Source: SHZI01 sp040080965 (GTDB lineage: Bacteria; Pseudomonadota; Gammaproteobacteria; Steroidobacterales; GCA-2729495). From it: a stretch of DNA of 64,000 nucleotides. The notes beneath the pieces are model-generated. The model did no database searches. It saw only the letters and a program-made list of their open reading frames with translations, and was not told the DNA's origin. Shown here piece by piece: positions 42,387 through 49,703 of this stretch (position 1 is its first letter; each line of letters begins with the position of its first letter). The DNA is taken from assembly GCA_040080965.1 (NCBI GenBank), contig JBEBHH010000008.1, positions 39,848 to 103,847 on the forward strand, given 5' to 3'. A program made the translations under genes and the position numbers.

Positions 42387-43603
42387 TGGCCGGTGCCCGC
42401 CGGCGCATCGATGTCGCCGAGGCCGACGCGCTGATCCGGGCGCGGGTCCAGGGCTGGGGCACGGTGCGCGTGCCGCTCGACGCGGCCCAGGGCGAAGTCC
42501 TCCGGCAGGCGATCACCGCCGAGCGGGACCAGCCGCCCTTCGACCGGGTCACGATGGACGGCATCGCCCTCCGGCACGGCGCCTTGGCGGCGGGCCTGCG
42601 GGACTTTCGTGTGGCGGGCACCCAGGGTGCGGGGAGCGCCCCCGTGCCGTTGCCGGACGAGCAGAGCTGCGTGGCCATAATGACCGGCGCCGCGCTGCCA
42701 GCCGGGGCCGACACCGTGGTGCCGGTGGAGCGCATCACGCGAAACGGCGACACCGCCACCATCGAGGCGGGGTACCAGCCGGCCGCCGGCCAGTTCGTGC
42801 ACCGGCGGGCGTCGGACCACCGGCAGGGCGACACGCTGCTGACTCCCGGCACGCTGCTCGGCGCACCGGAGATGGCGATACTCACCGTCGGAGGCGCGGA
42901 CACGGTGGAGGTCGCACGGCGACCGTCCATTACCGTCGTGTCGACCGGCGACGAACTGGTGGACGTGGGCCTGCCGCTCGCGCCGACGCAGATCCGGGCG
43001 TCCAACGACCGGGCCATCGCCGCGGCGCTGGCAACCCGGGGTTTCATCGACTGCGACCGGCTGCACTTGCCGGACGACCGCGCCGTTCTCGAAACGGCGC
43101 TGGGCGAACTGCTCGCGGAGCAGGACGTGCTGATATTGACCGGCGGCGTGTCCATGGGCGAATTCGACTACGTGCCCCGGGTGCTGCAGGACCTGGGCAT
43201 GGAACTGGTCTTCCACAAGGTACTGCAGCGGCCAGGCCAGCCGCTCTGGTTCGGCGTGTCGCCGGCGGGCAAGCCCGTGTTCGCGCTGCCGGGCAACCCC
43301 GTGTCGAGCCTGGTGTGCCTGGTGCGTTACGTGGCGCCGGCGCTGATGGCCGGGCTCGGCGCCGTGCGCCGTCCCGACATGGTGGTGCGCCTCGCGCAGC
43401 ACGTGCGCTTCGAACCGGACCTGGCCTACTTCCTGCCGGTGAACCTGAGGTATGGCGCCGACGGCGAGTGCCTTGCGACGCCGAAGCCCACCAACACGTC
43501 GGGGGATTTCGTGGCGCTGGGCGGGACCGACGGCTTCGTCGAGCTGCCGCGGGGGATGTCGGAATTCGCGCCGGGCTACACCGCGCGGTTTCATGCCTGG
43601 TAG
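42386..43603 (+). CDS. moeA: Molybdopterin molybdotransferase
   Basis: Enzyme of 405 residues that inserts molybdate into adenylylated molybdopterin. Typical segments are QPPFDRVTMDGIALRHG, CVAIMTGAALPAGADTVVPVE, ITVVSTGDELVDVG, ILTGGVSMGEFDYVPRVLQ and VFALPGNPVSSLVCLVRYV, in the order of domains I-IV. The start overlaps the xdhC stop by one base (TGATG). It is the last gene of the operon; a toxin-antitoxin module lies convergently downstream. Confidence 0.95.
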   Translation: MAGARRRIDVAEADALIRARVQGWGTVRVPLDAAQGEVLRQAITAERDQPPFDRVTMDGIALRHGALAAGLRDFRVAGTQGAGSAPVPLPDEQSCVAIMTGAALPAGADTVVPVERITRNGDTATIEAGYQPAAGQFVHRRASDHRQGDTLLTPGTLLGAPEMAILTVGGADTVEVARRPSITVVSTGDELVDVGLPLAPTQIRASNDRAIAAALATRGFIDCDRLHLPDDRAVLETALGELLAEQDVLILTGGVSMGEFDYVPRVLQDLGMELVFHKVLQRPGQPLWFGVSPAGKPVFALPGNPVSSLVCLVRYVAPALMAGLGAVRRPDMVVRLAQHVRFEPDLAYFLPVNLRYGADGECLATPKPTNTSGDFVALGGTDGFVELPRGMSEFAPGYTARFHAW

Positions 43604-43628
43604 GCCGGCCGGGAACATCGGCCGCCGC

Positions 43629-43955
43629 TCATGCTGCGAGCAGCAGATATGTGGCTGCAGGCTCACGGACTTCCCAGCGCTCGATCCAGTACTCAGCCAG
43701 CCGACTGGTGTGCGCCACCGCGACAACAACGCGATCAGTGGGATCCGTCGTGTAGACCAAGCAATACGGAAAGCGGGGAACCAGCCGCTGCCGAACACCG
43801 GGCCGGATCAACAGCCCGGCATGGGGGAAGACCACAATCTGATCGATGAGCTGGTAGACCGCCACGAGGAATCGATCACCTGCGCCTGGAGCCAGGCTGT
43901 TGTAATGGTCCGCAGCGCGGACTAAATCATCCTGTGCCCTGGGATCGATTCGCAC
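43629..43955 (-). CDS. RelE/ParE-family toxin
   Basis: A 108-residue protein of the ParE/RelE fold. It opens with an N-terminal helix pair DPRAQDDLVRAADHYNSLAPGAGDRFL, then PHAGLLIRPGVRQRLVPRFPYCLVYTT, the usual central strand arrangement, and HTSRLAEYWIERW near the end. It overlaps the upstream antitoxin gene by 29 bases. Toxins of this group either cleave mRNA at the ribosome or inhibit gyrase; which applies here cannot be told. Base composition is less GC-rich than the neighbours, hinting at transfer. Confidence 0.85.
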   Translation of the reverse strand: MRIDPRAQDDLVRAADHYNSLAPGAGDRFLVAVYQLIDQIVVFPHAGLLIRPGVRQRLVPRFPYCLVYTTDPTDRVVVAVAHTSRLAEYWIERWEVREPAATYLLLAA

Positions 43956-44223
43956 GAGCCACCTTCAGCCTCTCCTGAATACTGGCAAATGCCTCGGCAA
44001 CGGGGACCGGCTGACTCTGACCGTCGCGAATCCGCCGGATGCGCCGGTCGATCTCTTCCAGCCAGGACTTCTGGATCTCGGCACTGGCAAAGCCACCGAA
44101 TTCCCCGCTGGTAGCGCCATCGGCCTGGTCGAGACTTTCGATCAGCGCCTCGATGAGGCGCTCGCGGTCCTCAACCGGCAGCTTCAGCGCCTCGGCCTCA
44201 ATGCGTTCGAGTTCGGCATTCAT
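43927..44223 (-). CDS. Addiction-module antitoxin (TIGR02574-like)
   Basis: A 98-residue antitoxin. The N-terminal MNAELERIEAEALKLPVEDRERLIEALIESL is the hallmark of this short family, with the LPxxxRxxLxxxLxxSL pattern. The segment SWLEEIDRRIRRIRDGQ is the middle helix. The C-terminal tail would wrap the toxin. It is the first gene of the pair. TAGAGT lies exactly six bases before the ATG, so the transcript is probably leaderless. No separate DNA-binding domain is evident. Confidence 0.85.
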   Translation of the reverse strand: MNAELERIEAEALKLPVEDRERLIEALIESLDQADGATSGEFGGFASAEIQKSWLEEIDRRIRRIRDGQSQPVPVAEAFASIQERLKVARANRSQGTG

Positions 44224-44229
44224 GGCTGG

Positions 44230-44235
44230 ACTCTA
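44230..44235 (-). promoter_or_regulatory. -10 hexamer placed for a leaderless toxin-antitoxin transcript
   Basis: TAGAGT on the minus strand, CCAGCC, then the antitoxin ATG at 44223. Confidence 0.45.
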
Positions 44236-44297
44236 GCAGCAGGTAGCTTTGGGACGTCAAGGGCCATTTCGGCCGCTTTGGCCGGGAAAGGGCGGCG

Positions 44298-44320
44298 GTC
44301 GCGGCCGTCGCCGCTCCTAC
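44298..44320 (-). repeat. Palindromic repeat unit (REP-like)
   Basis: On the minus strand: GTAGGA, stem GCGGC, loop GACG, stem GCCGC. Its TAG is the stop codon of alanine dehydrogenase. Confidence 0.8.
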
Positions 44321-45435
44321 GTTCCCAGCACCCGCCGCGCGGCCGTGTACTCGTACCCCAGCGCCGTCGCCACCGCCTCGTAGGTGACCTTGCCCCGGTG
44401 GATGTTCAGGCCTTCCAGCAGCCCCGCGTCGTCCAGCAGCGCCTGCCGGTAGCCCTTGTTGGCCAGCGCCAGCACGTAGGGCAGCGTCGCGTTGTTGAGC
44501 GCGAAGGTGGACGTGCGGGCCACGGCGCCGGGCATGTTGGCCACGCAGTAGTGCACCACGCCCTCCTCCACGTAGGTCGGCTTGGAGTGGGTCGTTGCGC
44601 GGGCCGTCTCGAAGCAGCCGCCCTGGTCGATGGCCACGTCCACGACGACAGAGCGGTCCCGCATCTCGCGGACCATCTCCCGGCTCACGAGCCGCGGCGC
44701 CGCGGCGCCCGGCACCAGCACGGCGCCGATCACCAGGTCGGCCTCCGCCACGTAGTGCTCGATGGCCTCGACGGTGGAATAGATGGTGTTCAGCCGGCCG
44801 CCGAACTGGAAGTCGAGTTCCTTGAGCCGCGGCAGGGAGCGGTCGACGACGGTGACCTGCGCCTCCATGCCCATGGCCACGCGGATGGCGTTGGTGCCCA
44901 CCACGCCGCCGCCGAGCACGACCACGTTGGCCGCTTTCACGCCCGGCACGCCACCGAGCAGGATGCCCGCGCCGCCGGCCTCGCGCTCCAGGCAGTGGGC
45001 GCCCGCCTGCACGGCCATCCGGCCGGCCACCTCGCTCATGGGCGAGAGCAGCGGCAGGCTGTTGTTGGGGCCCGTGACCGTCTCGTAGGCGATGGCGACG
45101 ACACCCGACTTGACGAGGCTCTCGGTCTGCTTCGGATCCGGCGCCAGGTGCAGGTAGGTGAACAGCACCTGCCCGTCCCGCAGCAGCGGGTACTCGCTGG
45201 GCAGCAGCTCCTTGACCTTCACGATCATCTCGGCGCGGCTGAACACCTCGCCCGCCGAACCAACGATGGTCGCGCCCGCCCGTTCGTAGTCGGGGTCGCG
45301 CATGCCGATGCCGGCGCCCGCCTTGCTCTGCACCAGCACCTGGTGCCCGTGGAAGGTCAGCTCGCGCACGCTGGTGGGCGTCAGCCCGACCCGGTGTTCG
45401 TCCTGTTTGATCTCGGTGGGTACGCCGATAAGCAT
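44317..45435 (-). CDS. ald: Alanine dehydrogenase
   Basis: NAD-dependent enzyme of 372 residues interconverting alanine and pyruvate plus ammonia. The N-terminal MLIGVPTEIKQDEHRVGLTP is diagnostic, with Lys/Arg substrate contacts. FTYLHLAPDP holds the conserved His. The NAD-binding motif is VVVLGGGVVGTNAIRVAMGM. C-terminal VANMPGAVARTSTFALNNATLPY is also characteristic. It lies 11 bases after the omega-aminotransferase gene, forming an alanine-linked operon in which the transaminase would use or make alanine and Ald regenerates pyruvate. Confidence 0.95.
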   Translation of the reverse strand: MLIGVPTEIKQDEHRVGLTPTSVRELTFHGHQVLVQSKAGAGIGMRDPDYERAGATIVGSAGEVFSRAEMIVKVKELLPSEYPLLRDGQVLFTYLHLAPDPKQTESLVKSGVVAIAYETVTGPNNSLPLLSPMSEVAGRMAVQAGAHCLEREAGGAGILLGGVPGVKAANVVVLGGGVVGTNAIRVAMGMEAQVTVVDRSLPRLKELDFQFGGRLNTIYSTVEAIEHYVAEADLVIGAVLVPGAAAPRLVSREMVREMRDRSVVVDVAIDQGGCFETARATTHSKPTYVEEGVVHYCVANMPGAVARTSTFALNNATLPYVLALANKGYRQALLDDAGLLEGLNIHRGKVTYEAVATALGYEYTAARRVLGT

Positions 45436-45446
45436 GGAAGTCTCCT

Positions 45447-46781
45447 TCAGGCGACGGCCCGGAGGGCCTTGCCAAGAACGTCGATGATCTGCCCGATCTG
45501 GGCCTGTTCAATAACCAGTGGCGGCGTGAGCGCGATGGTGTCGCCGGTCGTGCGCACGAGCACGCCGTTGGCAAAGCAGTGGCGGAACACGTCGAGTGCG
45601 CGGAGCGACGGCTGGTCCTTCCGCGGCTCGAGTTCGACGGCGCCCATCAGCCCGATGTTGCGCACGTCGATGACGTGGGGCGCGCCTTTCAGGCTGTGCA
45701 GCGCGTCGGCGAAGGCCGGCGCCAGGGCCGCGGCGCGCTGGAACAGGCCCTCGTCCCGGTACACGGCCAGCGCCGCAAGCCCGGCCGCGCAGGCCAGCGG
45801 GTGCCCGGAGTAGGTGTAGCCGTGGAAGAACTCGATGGCCTGCTCCGGACCGGCCCCGGAACTGACGCAGGCCTCGTAGATGCGCCGGTCCACCAGCACC
45901 GCGCCCATGGGCACGACGCCGCTGGTGATGCCCTTGGCCACGGTCATCAGGTCGGGCTGCACGTTGAAGGTCTGGGACGCGAAGGCCGCGCCCGTGCGGC
46001 CGAAGCCGGTGATGACCTCGTCGAAGATCAGCAGCAGGTTGTGCCTGTCGCAGATCGCCCGGATTCGTTCCAGGTAGCCCTTCGGCGGCAGCAGCACGCC
46101 GGCCGAGCCGGAGACGGGCTCGACGATGACGCCGGCAATGGTGCTCGGGTCGTGCAGGGCCACGAGCCGCTCCAGCGCGTCGGCGAGCTCGGCGCCGTGG
46201 GCCGGCTGGCCCCTCGAGAAGGCGTTGCGCGCCAGGTCGTGGGTGTGGGGCAGGTGGTCCACGCCGGGCAGCATCGCGCTCGCGAAGACCTTGCGGTTCG
46301 CCACCATGCCGCCGACGGAAATGCCGCCGAAGCCCACGCCGTGGTAGCCCCGTTCCCGACCGATGAAGCGGAAGCGCTGCCCCTCGCCCCGGACCCGGTG
46401 GTAGGCCAGCGCGATCTTGAGGGCGGTGTCCACCGCTTCGGAACCGGAATTGACGAAGAACGCGTGGCCCAGGTTGGCGGGGGCCAGCTTTACCAGCTGG
46501 TCTGCGAGCTCGAAGGCGCCGGCGTGGCCCAGGTTGAAGGCGGTGGCGTAGTCGAGCCGGGCCACCTGCTCCTGGACGGCCGCCACGATCCGGGGGTGGC
46601 AGTGGCCCGCGTTGACGCACCAGAGGCCGGCGATGCCGTCGAGGATCTTCTGGCCGTCCCGGGTGGTGTAGTACATCCCGGCAGCGGATTCGAGGAGCAG
46701 CGGGTGCTGCTTGAAGTACCGGTTGGCCGTGAAGGGCATCCAGTAGGGCTGGAGGTCCGGCAGCGGTGTGGGGGTAACCAT
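45447..46781 (-). CDS. Class III omega-amino acid:pyruvate aminotransferase
   Basis: PLP enzyme of 444 residues. The N-terminal PYWMPFTANRYFKQHPLLLESAAGMYY is typical of beta-alanine/omega-amino-acid:pyruvate transaminases. The PLP-phosphate loop is FFVNSGSEAVDTALKIA. LLIFDEVITGFGRTG contains the cofactor Asp, and VAKGITSGVVPMGAV holds the Schiff-base Lys. It is upstream of alanine dehydrogenase in the same transcript. Together they would funnel amino groups from beta-alanine or other omega-amino compounds into alanine and then ammonia. A weak TAGTGT lies six bases before the ATG. Confidence 0.92.
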   Translation of the reverse strand: MVTPTPLPDLQPYWMPFTANRYFKQHPLLLESAAGMYYTTRDGQKILDGIAGLWCVNAGHCHPRIVAAVQEQVARLDYATAFNLGHAGAFELADQLVKLAPANLGHAFFVNSGSEAVDTALKIALAYHRVRGEGQRFRFIGRERGYHGVGFGGISVGGMVANRKVFASAMLPGVDHLPHTHDLARNAFSRGQPAHGAELADALERLVALHDPSTIAGVIVEPVSGSAGVLLPPKGYLERIRAICDRHNLLLIFDEVITGFGRTGAAFASQTFNVQPDLMTVAKGITSGVVPMGAVLVDRRIYEACVSSGAGPEQAIEFFHGYTYSGHPLACAAGLAALAVYRDEGLFQRAAALAPAFADALHSLKGAPHVIDVRNIGLMGAVELEPRKDQPSLRALDVFRHCFANGVLVRTTGDTIALTPPLVIEQAQIGQIIDVLGKALRAVA

Positions 46782-46846
46782 GAATCCACACTACCGTACT
46801 TTCCCTGAGAGGCACAATTGAGGCTCCCATTACGCCGGAGCCCCGC

Positions 46847-46852
46847 TATGAT
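46847..46852 (+). promoter_or_regulatory. -10 hexamer placed for a leaderless CBS-protein transcript
   Basis: TATGAT, then CGGGTC, then the ATG at 46859. Confidence 0.55.
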
Positions 46853-46858
46853 CGGGTC

Positions 46859-47293
46859 ATGAAGCGGATGCCGACCATCAAGGCCGTCATGTCCCCGTTC
46901 CCCTACTCGGTGGACGCGGGAGCCTCGGTGGCCGACGCCCTCGCCTTCATGCGGGAGCACCGCATCCGGCACCTGCCCGTGACCCAGGGTGGCGAACTGA
47001 TCGGCAGCGTGTCCGACCGGGACATCAAGCTGATCCTGGGACCCGACTTCGCGAACCCCAGCGAGCACGAGACCCTGGTGGCCGACGCCATGGTGAAGGA
47101 CGCCTACATGGTGGACATGGAGGCGCGCCTCGACGACGTCCTGGCCCATATGGCGGAGCACCACCTGGGCTCCGCCATCGTCACGCGGCGCGGCAAGCTG
47201 GCGGGCATCTTCACCGTCACCGACGCCTGCCGGCATTTCGCCGAGTTCCTGCGGGAGCAGGTCCGGCGCTCGGGCGGCGACGACGCGGCCTAA
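46859..47293 (+). CDS. CBS-pair domain protein
   Basis: A 144-residue cytosolic protein made of two CBS motifs: about 5-60 (VMSPFPYSVDAGASVADALAFMREHRIRHLPV, GSVSDRDIKL) and about 75-132 (AMVKDAYMVDMEARLDDVLAHM, GIFTVTDACR). Such pairs bind adenine nucleotides and sense energy state, usually acting on a partner protein. No partner is fused or obvious next door; moaB follows after 28 bases. The ATG comes six bases after TATGAT, so a leaderless transcript is likely. Confidence 0.9.
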   Translation: MKRMPTIKAVMSPFPYSVDAGASVADALAFMREHRIRHLPVTQGGELIGSVSDRDIKLILGPDFANPSEHETLVADAMVKDAYMVDMEARLDDVLAHMAEHHLGSAIVTRRGKLAGIFTVTDACRHFAEFLREQVRRSGGDDAA

Positions 47294-47309
47294 ATTCCGG
47301 TCGGGCGGG

Positions 47310-47315
47310 TATCAT
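47310..47315 (+). promoter_or_regulatory. -10 hexamer placed for a leaderless moaB transcript
   Basis: TATCAT, then GGCCCC, then the moaB ATG at 47322. Confidence 0.5.
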
Positions 47316-47321
47316 GGCCCC

Positions 47322-47843
47322 ATGGACAAGCCCCGCGAATTCCTGCCCCTCTCTATCGCCGTGCTCACCGTGTCGGACACCCGCACGTTCGAGACGGACA
47401 AGTCCGGCGCACTGCTGGTCGGCCGCCTCGAGGACGCGGGTCACGTGCTCGGTGACCGGGCCCTGGAGCCCGACGACATCTACCGCATCCGCGCCACCGT
47501 CTCCGCCTGGATCGCCGACCCCGGCATCCACGTGATCATCACCACCGGCGGCACCGGCGTCACGGGCCGCGACGGCACGCCCGAAGCCATCGAACCGCTC
47601 CTCGACAAGGTGATCGAGGGCTTCGGCGAGATGTTCCGGCAGATTTCCTGGGAGGACATCGGCACGTCGACCCTCCAGTCCCGCTGCCTGGCCGGCGTGG
47701 CGAATGGCACCTACGTGTTCTGCCTGCCCGGCTCCAGCAACGCCTGCGCGACCGGCTGGGACCAGCTCATCGCTTCCCAGCTGGACTACCGCACGCGGCC
47801 CTGCAACCTGGCCGAGCTGATGCCGCGCCTCAAAGAGGTATGA
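47322..47843 (+). CDS. moaB: Molybdenum cofactor biosynthesis protein MoaB
   Basis: A 173-residue MogA/MoaB-fold protein, likely molybdopterin adenylyltransferase or its homologue. Motifs: IAVLTVSDTRTFETDKSG at the start, IITTGGTGVTGRDGTPEAI (molybdopterin-binding TGGTG) and VFCLPGSSNACATGWDQLI. Length and motif spacing match E. coli MoaB. It is separated from the moaA and xdhC-moeA genes by about 4 kb, so cofactor genes are scattered. A gloB gene follows after 7 bases and is probably co-transcribed. Confidence 0.92.
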   Translation: MDKPREFLPLSIAVLTVSDTRTFETDKSGALLVGRLEDAGHVLGDRALEPDDIYRIRATVSAWIADPGIHVIITTGGTGVTGRDGTPEAIEPLLDKVIEGFGEMFRQISWEDIGTSTLQSRCLAGVANGTYVFCLPGSSNACATGWDQLIASQLDYRTRPCNLAELMPRLKEV

Positions 47844-47850
47844 GGTCCCC

Positions 47851-48621
47851 GTGGCCGCCCTGCAGATCCACCAGATCCCCTGCCTGCAGGACAACTACGG
47901 CTACCTGATCCACGATCCGGAGTCCGGCCTGACGGCGTCCATCGACACGCCCGACGCCGCCGCCATCGGGCGCGCGCTGGCGGAAAAGGGCTGGAAGCTC
48001 GACTACATACTCAACACCCACCATCACGCCGACCACGCGGGCGGCAACCGGTTGCTGAAGACGACGACGGGCTGCGTGATCGTGGGCTGCCGCGCCGACG
48101 CGGCGCGCATCCCGGGCATCGACGTGCTGGTGGGCGACGGCGACACGTTCGCCCTCGGCAGCCACGTGGCGCGGGTGATCGATACACCGGGCCACACCGT
48201 CGGCCACATCTGCTACCTGTTCGACGCGGACCGGGCCGCCTTCGTCGGCGACACGCTGTTCTCCATCGGCTGCGGCCGGCTGTTCGAGGGCACGGCGGCG
48301 CAGATGTGGACGTCCCTGCAGAAGCTGCTGGCGCTGCCCGACGACACGCGGGTGTACTGCGCCCACGAATACACGCAGAGCAACGGGCGCTTTGCCGTGA
48401 CGATGGAGCCGGGGAACGCGGCGCTGGCCGCGCGCGTGGCCGAGGTCGCGGCGCTCCGGGCCGCCGGCCGGCCCACGGTGCCGAGCACCATCGGCCGGGA
48501 GAAGGCCACCAACCCGTTCCTGCGGCCGGCGAGCCCGGAACTGCGGGCCACGCTCGGCATGCCTGCCGCCCACGACTCCGACGTGCTGGGTGAAACCCGG
48601 CGCCGAAAGGACAGGTTCTAG
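47851..48621 (+). CDS. gloB: Hydroxyacylglutathione hydrolase (glyoxalase II)
   Basis: Metallo-beta-lactamase-fold enzyme of 256 residues that hydrolyses S-lactoylglutathione to lactate and glutathione. The metal-binding THHHADHAGG motif is intact. TPGHTVGHICYLF, FVGDTLFSIGCGRLFEGT and YCAHEYTQSNGRFA supply further ligands and glutathione contacts. The C-terminal domain ends TNPFLRPASPELRA, the usual NPFLR motif. The start is GTG at 47851. It implies glutathione-based methylglyoxal detoxification. The CPXCG gene begins immediately after its stop. Confidence 0.93.
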   Translation: MAALQIHQIPCLQDNYGYLIHDPESGLTASIDTPDAAAIGRALAEKGWKLDYILNTHHHADHAGGNRLLKTTTGCVIVGCRADAARIPGIDVLVGDGDTFALGSHVARVIDTPGHTVGHICYLFDADRAAFVGDTLFSIGCGRLFEGTAAQMWTSLQKLLALPDDTRVYCAHEYTQSNGRFAVTMEPGNAALAARVAEVAALRAAGRPTVPSTIGREKATNPFLRPASPELRATLGMPAAHDSDVLGETRRRKDRF

Positions 48622-48804
48622 ATGCAAGAGGAAGTTGCCGTCCAGTGCCCCCACTGCGGGGAGACCATCACACTGCTGCTGGACCTGTCGGAGGGCGACC
48701 AGTCCTACGTGGAAGACTGCGCCGTGTGCTGCGCGCCCATCCTCGTCAACTTCTCCGTCGACGAAGACGGCGGCCTCTCCGACATCTCGGTGGATAGAGA
48801 GTAG
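48622..48804 (+). CDS. CPXCG-motif cysteine-rich small protein
   Basis: A 60-residue zinc-ribbon-like protein recognised by CPHCGETITLLLDLSEGDQSYVEDC split across two cysteine pairs: C9-P-H-C12-G and C31-A-V-C34-C35. The family is small, widespread in proteobacteria and uncharacterised. It abuts gloB without a gap. Its TAG stop lies inside a degenerate repeat unit shared with the convergent NmrA-like gene. Confidence 0.88.
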   Translation: MQEEVAVQCPHCGETITLLLDLSEGDQSYVEDCAVCCAPILVNFSVDEDGGLSDISVDRE

Positions 48805-48823
48805 GAGCGGCTTCAGGCTGTGA
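48801..48823 (+). repeat. Degenerate palindromic repeat unit (REP-like)
   Basis: GTAGGA, GCGGC, TTCA, then GGCTG in place of the complementary arm. It contains the TAG stop of the CPXCG gene and, on the other strand, the TGA stop of the NmrA-like gene. Confidence 0.7.
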
Positions 48824-49670
48824 AGACGGCCTGGTGATCCCGCACGAACTGCTCCAGCGACGTCGGGGCCTTCCCGGTGAGGTTCTTCACGTTCTCCGTC
48901 AGGTGCAGCGGCTGGCCGTCCGCGATCTCCTGGAAGAGCGCGCACACCGCGTTCAGGTGCCACTCGTTCGTCAGGAAGCGCGCGAGGGTCTGCCGGTAGG
49001 AATCCATCGGCACCGGCACGTAGGTGATGGTGCGGCCGAGGGCCGTGCTCATGCGGGCGGCGGCATCGGCGAAGCTCAGCACTTCCGGCCCGGACAGCTC
49101 GTAGGCCTGGCCGGCGTGGCCCGTGCCCGTCAGCACGGCGGCGACGCAGGCGCCCACGTCCCGCGTGTCGATCATCACCGTCTTGCCCTGGCCCATCGGC
49201 AGGAAGAACTTGCCCTGCTCCTTGATCGTGCCGCCGCTGCCGAGGAAGTTCTGCATGAAGAAGTTGGGCTTGATGTGCGTCCAGTCGAGGCCCGACTGCT
49301 GCAGGTACTGCTCCGACGCGTAGTGGATCTTCGCAATCGGCACCTTGGCGGTCGGCGTCGCCTCCATGGAGGACATCTTCACGATGTGCTTCACGCCGGC
49401 CTTCTTGGCCACGTCGACAAACTGCTTCTCGATGTCGAGCTGCTTCTCGCCGTTGGGACACACCATCAGCGCCTTGTCGACGCCGGCCATGGCCTGCTCC
49501 AGCACCGCCTTGTCGGTGACATCACCGATCACCAGGTCGACGCCCGCGGCCTTGAGGGCGGCGGCCTTCTCGGCGTTGCGGACGATGGCGCGGAACTTGA
49601 TGCCCTTCTTCAGGAGGGCCTGGGCGGACGCGCCGCCGGTCTTGCCGGTGACGCCTGTGAGCAGCAGCAT
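48813..49670 (-). CDS. NmrA-like NAD(P)-binding oxidoreductase (QOR2-like)
   Basis: A 285-residue atypical SDR. The N-terminal LLLTGVTGKTGGASAQALL is the intact GxTGxxG nucleotide loop, unlike the exported relative at 15654. HIVKMSSMEATPT, LDWTHIKPNFFMQNFLG and GQAYELSGPEVLSFADAAARM match the NmrA/QOR2 group, which reduces quinones or acts as an NADPH sensor. No signal peptide is present, so it is cytosolic. A GGAG site precedes the ATG. Its TGA stop falls in the loop of a repeat unit. Confidence 0.88.
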   Translation of the reverse strand: MLLLTGVTGKTGGASAQALLKKGIKFRAIVRNAEKAAALKAAGVDLVIGDVTDKAVLEQAMAGVDKALMVCPNGEKQLDIEKQFVDVAKKAGVKHIVKMSSMEATPTAKVPIAKIHYASEQYLQQSGLDWTHIKPNFFMQNFLGSGGTIKEQGKFFLPMGQGKTVMIDTRDVGACVAAVLTGTGHAGQAYELSGPEVLSFADAAARMSTALGRTITYVPVPMDSYRQTLARFLTNEWHLNAVCALFQEIADGQPLHLTENVKNLTGKAPTSLEQFVRDHQAVFTA

Positions 49671-49703
49671 GATTATTCTCCGGGGGGAATCTGAAAGCGG
49701 CGG

